Of a DNA stretch of 64,000 nucleotides, positions 57,833 through 64,000 are shown piece by piece. The DNA comes from Strongylocentrotus purpuratus (lineage: Eukaryota > Echinodermata > Echinoidea > Camarodonta > Strongylocentrotidae). The position numbers and the translations under genes are program-made. How positions within the stretch are numbered: the first letter of the stretch is position 1; each line of letters starts with the position of its first letter. Where the stretch lies: positions 2,552,501 to 2,616,500 of the forward strand of contig NW_022145551.1 of assembly GCF_000002235.5 (NCBI RefSeq), given 5' to 3'. Under the pieces are notes generated by a model that worked only from the letters and a program-made list of their open reading frames with translations, did no database searches and was not told where the DNA came from.

Positions 57833-57835
<3 letters not shown>

Positions 57836-58104
57836 TGGTTCTATCTCCACCTCCACCGCATCTACCAACTGTCCGTGTACTCTACTGTCCAGCGGCATAA
57901 ATTTAAAGTGACGCCACTGGCATGCATACACACCCTGCCCATACCGTGGTAAAAAGCAAGCATGTGAAACTACCAGGTCAACGTCGTAGGGCTGGTGTTT
58001 TGTTTTGATCATCACGTTTCATCAGAGTCAAAATTAAATTTATCTGGGACACAAGTTACAAGATGTTCCACCATGCATGACTATACTACGCCATGTACCA
58101 GAAT

Positions 58105-58460
58105 CCTTCTCTCTGTCACTCTGTCTCTCTGTCTCTTTTCCTATCCCCCCCCCCTCTCCCTCTCTATCTCTCTCTATACCCCTCCCACTCGCTCATCCTC
58201 CCGTCCATCTATATCCATTGCCCCTCCCCGCCCCCTCCTTCTCTCTCTCTCTCTCTCCCTCTGTATCTATACCCCTCCCACTCGCTCATCCTCCCATCAC
58301 TCTCTATCCTTTGCCCCTCTCTGCCCCTCCTTCTCTCTATCTCTTTACTTCATGTTATCTCTCTTCTCATCCACCTCCTTCTCGCCCTCTGTTATCTTTA
58401 CCCTCTTTTCTATCTGTCTCTTTCAATCTATCTCTCTATCTCGATCTCACCCTCTCACCC
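58105..58460. repeat. Pyrimidine-rich block with an internal duplication
   Basis: CTATACCCCTCCCACTCGCT and CATCCTCCC occur twice, about 85 bases apart (near 58174 and 58267). The unit between is CT-rich with a C run. All frames are low complexity. Confidence 0.85.
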
Positions 58461-58637
58461 CAAACAACAAAAAGATCACATGGGCCAGGTAAAAGTAGTA
58501 AGTTTAAAACAAACAAACATATATATCATTTTACAACAGTTACGGAGGGAATGGGATATAATTATGTATTAAGTACCCTCATATAGTTCACGATTGATGA
58601 TTTCTTAAAAGATATTTATACATGACTGTATGTTATG

Positions 58638-60440
58638 TACCCCCCCCCCCCCTCCCAACTGATAACCCCAAAAGGGGTTCCAATCCTTCTTAATCAATTT
58701 CAGAGGCCTACGTACAGACGTTACACTATCTGGAAAGCTCTTTGAACATGTACTGCTGGGATAATTTAACATGAAGGCAAGCCATTCTAAACATGCAAAA
58801 GAGTTGTAAGAATAATCATGATAACAATGATTATTAACATGATCATAATGAGAACATTCAGAAGGAGAGGGGAGGGGATGCAGATAGTAGAAGAAAGAGG
58901 AGACAGATACAGAGGCAGAGGCTTACAGACAAAGATATAGAGAGATAAAAGACAGAGTAATGGAATATTGAATATAGGTAGTGGGAAAGAGGGGCTGAGG
59001 AAAGGATGAGGATGAGATACATGTACAACGTCACATGAATCTATGCTCATAGCATCCAACAAATAGGATATACTATGTTCAAGACATTATCTACAAATGT
59101 CAATGAGCTGCCAAGATATTCGGCTGGCATCCCCAACGCGGAGACGGGAGACATAATATTGAGAGGAGATAACACCATATGGGCACTTTACACGGCACAA
59201 GGGAACGGCAAAGCACTTACGAAAAATGGAAACTGAGGAACAGGGAAAGGAAACCATTTGAATATAATTATGAATATCGGTATTATCATGGCCTACATGT
59301 AGCTATAATGGACAGAAAAACATACTGTACAATAGAAAAAGAGTTAACGATGGAAAGAAGAATAAATAACTATGGGCACTTATAGTGGAACAGAGGAACG
59401 TATGGAAAATGGTAACCGAGTCTGTGTAGTTCAATGAAAATTATATGTAAAACTATCAATAATATCGATGTCTAGGATGGGCTGTAAAGGATAGCGGTAA
59501 AATGGAAAACAAAGACAGGGATAGGGGGAATTGAATGTGAAAAGAAAACGATAAAAAAACTTCCCGTACTCTGTCTCCTAATCGATGGCATTTGTAACAT
59601 GCATTTCACCCATCATGTAAGACTGCCCCCCCCCCCAACTCGTGCCCCGAAATGCTGAGTGATTAGCAACTTTGAGAAACTGATCTAGATGTCTAAACGT
59701 ATTTTTCGTAAATGTCAAATTCGTTATCGAAATGTACAGCTTGACTATTTCAGAATATCCGCCCTGAATACTTGCTAATTACATTTGTGTGAAATATAAT
59801 TCTTTTGCCTACAACATACTATGATTAAAATATTTTTTTAATCAATACTGTGACAGTAATGGGAAATAGATGCTACAGTTTGAGGAATATGAGAAATGAT
59901 GATAGGTGTCGAATATCCATGGAGCATGCATGTACCGACAGCCTAACACCAATTGACCACGCCCCTCTACAACACCCCATCCAGCTGCGCTTACACCGCC
60001 ACCTGCATCAATGTACTAGTCATGCTAGTACTAGGCTTGTGTGTGAGTTTAATGCCCTGATCGCATTCCCTTACCCTTCGAGAAAGAGCCCTTAGCTATA
60101 TATCAATCGCAACTTTAAAAATATTAACTTTCTCCTTTTTAGACGATTTCATTCAAAATTGCACCAGTCTATTTTTCTGAGTTTTGTGGGGGTTTTGGGA
60201 TTTCATTTTTGTTTCTTGCTTTTCTCTAGAGTAGTTTGCTGCCAAGGTTAGATTTACCTTTAAGTAAGGACCTTCTATTGCACATTTCTCATAAGAAATA
60301 TATATTTTAAAGGTGAATAATGTGCACATCTGTCCTTGAATGCTTGAAGGAAAATCCTAATTTGAAGAGACCTTTAAGTTTCCGTTATTTTCATGCACAC
60401 ACACTGATGGCAAACACTAACGATACCCACAAATACCGTG
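58638..60440. other. Gene-free stretch with C runs
   Basis: Poly-C runs near 58640-58652 and 59625-59636. No exon, RNA gene or bounded element was recognised. Confidence 0.45.
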
Positions 60441-60444
60441 GGGG

Positions 60445-60745
60445 GGGGGGGGTTTCCATTTGGTCATATCTCCAATAATTCTACTACCCATTCGGTATAT
60501 TGCTCGTTTAGTCTAATTTCCAATCGGTCTAATTCCCAGTTTGGCTAATCCCCATTTTTTCTACTATCCATATAGTCTATCAATCACTTTTAATCATAAA
60601 TAATAATAATCATCAAATGATTATTAAACCTCACGGATAATAGACTAAATGGACATTAAACAAACTGTAAATTAGACCAACTGGTTATTATAAACTAAAT
60701 GAACAAAAGTCCAAATGGGTAGTAGACGAACGGGCTGTAGAACAA
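60445..60745. repeat. Foldback of two 16-bp minisatellite arms
   Basis: The left arm has units such as GTCTAATTTCCAATCG, GTCTAATTCCCAGTTT and GGCTAATCCCCATTTT. The right arm has the complementary type (GACTAAATGGACATTAAAC, TAGACCAACTGG, GTCCAAATGGGTAGTAGAC). The arms meet near 60600 at TAATAATAATAATCATC. The whole unit can fold back on itself. Confidence 0.75.
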
Positions 60746-60749
60746 CCGG

Positions 60750-61740
60750 TTGGACAATGTTCTTTGATGGTTGTCTGAAGTCCAATGCGGCCTTCTTGAT
60801 GAGATGAAGCTCCTCTCTGTATCTTCAATCAACCTCACTGTGTTCCCTTTTACCTTTGAATATTGGATTCAATTATCGTTACCATGCGTGCTCATCGAAT
60901 AGAGGTTGTCACGAACACTGTAGTCTCGTAGTACAGACGTTTCGAGACTTACGTTATCATGGGAAATTGGGAATCTCGTAGTACAATTTTGATTCCCTTT
61001 TACAATTATAATTAGGCCTACCTATAAAACAGATATGGCAATTTTCGTTGTCATAGCAAGTGAAATTAACGATTTATGAAAGAATTATGTTTTAGTCATA
61101 ATTATAATCTGCTGGTAAACCGTAGACGTATATACTGAGTAGAAAGAATGAGAATAAATTTTGACAAGACCATTATTACAATAAAAGCATAAAAACTAAT
61201 TTACAAAAGGCATCGGAGTGCTGCATGCACGTTCCATGTTTGCAGGCAGTGTCAATAAATTGAATGTCTCCCTATTTTCTCCACACACAGAATTTTCTTA
61301 ACATTCATTAGGTATTATTGGCAGCTAAATCACGAGCCTATAGCCCAGTTAATGAAAGTGACAGACGTCTGACATGGGAGACTAACACTCTGTTTCGCTA
61401 CCTGCCAGTTTTCTAGAAAATCTAATTTAGTCATGTACGGTATAGATCTGACGGTATTGCGTTCCCCGAGCAAAATGTCAGATTAATTTCAGCATAATCA
61501 GCCTGAAATTTGATTGGTTTGACGGAGGGAAGTAGCACGAGCGTATGTCGAAGGATGGTCTATTATATGCCGAGAATATTATCTGAATATAATGAAGAAA
61601 CGTGTCGAAATAAACCGATTTACTCAACTGGATTCATCACTATTATGTTACGATGATAAATCGCCGAGATTGCCCGCAATCGATCAAAAGATCACCAAGT
61701 CGTCTGCTCGACTCTAATTTGATCTGATTTATGCACAGAC
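60750..61740. other. Gene-free stretch
   Basis: GTAGTCTCGTAGTACAGACG and AATCTCGTAGTACAATTT form a short local repeat near 60920-60985. Nothing else was recognised. Confidence 0.45.
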
Positions 61741-61744
61741 AGTA

Positions 61745-62150
61745 TTCTGCTACAGTATCTGAAGAGTGTGAATCCGTATTTGGTACCATCAACAAAATGC
61801 TGAAATATAAAGCGTTGTAACCCGTTGGTTTGACATGATTTATTCGAATAATTCCCTCAAATCTAACACAATCTAATCCGCATTGTCTGGTCTGAATTAT
61901 TCACAGTATGCTTGAATGTAAAGCGACTGAATCCGAGTTGATTTGATATGACTTATTCACAAGTTGTGCTTGAATCTCATACGAGCGAATTCGTATTCAA
62001 TTTCATCTAATGTATTCACAATATGCTTGATTCTAAAATGGATCGAATCCATACAATTTGCTATGACTTACAGTATTCTCGAATGTAAAGCAATTGAATC
62101 CGTATTTAATTTGTATGAATTATTCGCACACTGTGCCTGAATCTAATTCT
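61745..62150 (+). repeat. Degenerate tandem repeat of about 65-80 bp
   Basis: Five or six decayed units built on TGAATCCGTATTTGATTTG, ATGACTTATTCACA and ATGCTTGAATGTAAAGC. Spacing is irregular because of small indels. Confidence 0.7.
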
Positions 62151-62596
62151 TCACATACATTAAACAATGTCATCTGCATGTCATATTCATAAATCAAATG
62201 ATACATAGGCCATTTACGTGAATGTTTATTGTTCCGTTCTTTCCGCAAATCTATTGTTGCTTTCTTTTCTTTTCTTTTTATTTGTGTTGTAAATTCCATT
62301 ATGAGAAATGCATGGGAGGAATGGATGACAAAGACAAAGAGACGAAAGATAAGAGAAGAAAGAGTATTCTAGATGTAAAATAGGACAATTCAACCATAGG
62401 ATGAATTTTGTATTACTTAAAATAGTTTACACGTTATGGAGCTTATGATGTATGGCATGATTGGTATACCGACCGTATTTAATAGAGAGAGCTACTGCAC
62501 AAAACAAACATAACAAAGTTCAACTTATGTGTTCATTGAGCCACGGGTTTGTCAACAAACCTGTTATTATTTCAGCAATGGACAGATAGTTCATCA

Positions 62597-62599
<3 letters not shown>

Positions 62600-62630
<31 letters not shown>
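62600..62630. repeat. CT microsatellite
   Basis: About 14 CT units. Confidence 0.97.
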
Positions 62631-62632
<2 letters not shown>

Positions 62633-62639
62633 TATGTAT

Positions 62640-64000
62640 GTCTATATGTTTATCGGGGTGTATATAACCTTACCCTTTCGCAATACACAGATACATGTAT
62701 TTTAAATCAATACATTCGTAAAAGACACCCATCGTTATATACATTGCTCGTCAGCAAGGTCTGCATTTCATACACCACAATACACAACTAAACGAAATAC
62801 GTATTGTTATCTTGTATGCCATACATTATGAGGCTAAAACAAACACAGCTTATTAGGTCAGTCAAAGCCTAATGAATAACCACACTGTTAGTAGTTCAGA
62901 GAGGTTAACACGTGGGCAAATACAAAAGAACAATGCTATCCAGGCATGGCCGAGAAAATAATAGATGATCATTAGCAGAGGGTGTTCAAAAGTATAGTTT
63001 AGAAAATGTAATGTCGTTCTTTCTCAAACAATTAACGCAACGGTTCTCAATTAAAATGTATGATTGGAAAGTTTAAGGTAGTGGCTAACTCTGCTTCTGA
63101 TTCTAAACAAATACATGGATTTAGCTTCAACATTACACCATATCACTGAAAACACGTAGTAGGGCCATGAGTTGTAAAACTGGAAACATTGTTGAAAAAT
63201 ACCTTTGAAGGCATTCAATTTATGTCAAATGCTTGTCCGATCTTCTAGCAACAGCTAAATAAAGAAGTCATTAAATTATTATCAGCAAAGTGATACAAAT
63301 AGACCTACATTGTAACCAATAAACGTTATTAATCAAGTATTGAATTGAATATTTCTTGTATCCTACTGTATTATTCCCTTGGTACCAACGATTGCTATTT
63401 ACTACACAAAAGCTTTCTACATTCTTGCCATATATAGCACCAATTATCAATTGTAAAGAATCCATTAACTGTTGATAATCATGAGTTCTGATACGTATCG
63501 TTATTTCTAATACATTCAAGTCTATGCACGTCGGGAATAATGGCAGGTAATACAGCTAACAACTACATTTTTCATACCCTTTACAAAGCTACTTAATTTC
63601 TTCAAGTAAGTGAAAAATTCATTTGTCTCAAATTATTTGTATTGCGAATGTGACATAGTAAAGCTCACATCTAACAATATTCAACAAGAGTCCTAAATCA
63701 ACCAGTCCACCTTCAATACTTGAGTTACGATAAACATTAGATTCAAGAGGGGATGAATAATTTAGCGCCGGTTTATCTGTATATCTACCATTTCAAATAA
63801 ATATGGCAATTGAAAGGTTGCAAGTACTTCTTTCTATCCTATAAATACCTTTATTTATTCTTTTTTTGTTCAGTTCCTATGACTCATAGAACGCCCCTCT
63901 TTTTCACCAAACGTCGCACGCTCCCAATAAAACGAAAGAAACAAATCTCCAAAGACATGCCAAGCACGCGGAAGTGAAGAAGCTGTATTGAGTGATACCC
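62640..64000. other. AT-rich stretch, no gene seen
   Basis: Apart from the element fragment at 63110-63210, no exon, RNA gene or bounded repeat was recognised. Confidence 0.45.
63110..63210 (+). mobile_element. Diverged fragment of the second TTAA family
   Basis: GCTTCAACATTACACCATATC, AACACGTAGTAGGGCC and AACATTGTTGAAAAATACCTT follow the order seen at about 53180-53275. The rest of the element is missing or decayed. Confidence 0.55.

Overview
The window is AT-rich animal genomic DNA, most likely from an echinoderm and probably a sea urchin. This is inferred from three things: many CT/GA microsatellites and poly-C runs, foldback and TTAA-flanked miniature transposons, and SINE tails of a type I associate with sea urchins. 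There are no operons. Coding sequence is a small fraction and is split into short exons with GT-AG introns, so most long open frames are microsatellite or repeat translations.

Two genes can be reconstructed by hand, both on the minus strand. At 1512-2758 lies an insulin/IGF-like prepropeptide: signal peptide and B chain in one exon, then C peptide, A chain and a long basic E-type tail in the next, joined by the phase-1 intron typical of insulin genes. At 31178-39635 lie seven exons of a PRR5/PRR5L (Protor) homologue, a subunit of mTOR complex 2. All reading phases agree across the splices and the central domain aligns through five splice junctions. Its N-terminus is missing; a weak candidate first exon is at 57433-57464. 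A second possible terminal exon, in the same phase, is at 33340-33542 inside a CpG-richer, promoter-like segment. If both genes are expressed, a ligand upstream of PI3K/Akt and a subunit of the Akt kinase complex mTORC2 lie within about 30 kb.

The rest is mobile and repetitive DNA. 3.6-6.6 kb: a tRNA-derived SINE, a 16-bp minisatellite, a TTAA-type MITE and a hairpin MITE. 8.1-8.7 kb: a long purine tract. 10.6-13.45 kb: a transposon-like unit with CAGTGGCGGATCCAGG-type ends and a 5-bp target duplication, carrying a satellite of about 12 monomers. 13.9-14.7 kb: a GC-richer segment with promoter-like motifs. 17.2-19.1 kb: five inverted-repeat elements in 1.9 kb, including one with arms of about 135 bp. 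20.8-21.4 kb: a short relative of the 10.6-kb element and a LINE-like 3' end. 24.9-27.6 kb: two TTAA elements, an Alu-like-headed SINE and an ATC repeat. 34.9-36 kb and 50 kb: further SINEs sharing a tail but with different heads. 44-49 kb: hairpin MITEs, a 26-bp repeat and two direct copies of a GC-rich hairpin element. 49.4-53.3 kb: two inverted copies of one TTAA element flanking another. 60.4-62.2 kb: a foldback minisatellite and a repeat of about 75 bp. No full-length transposase or reverse transcriptase frame was seen.
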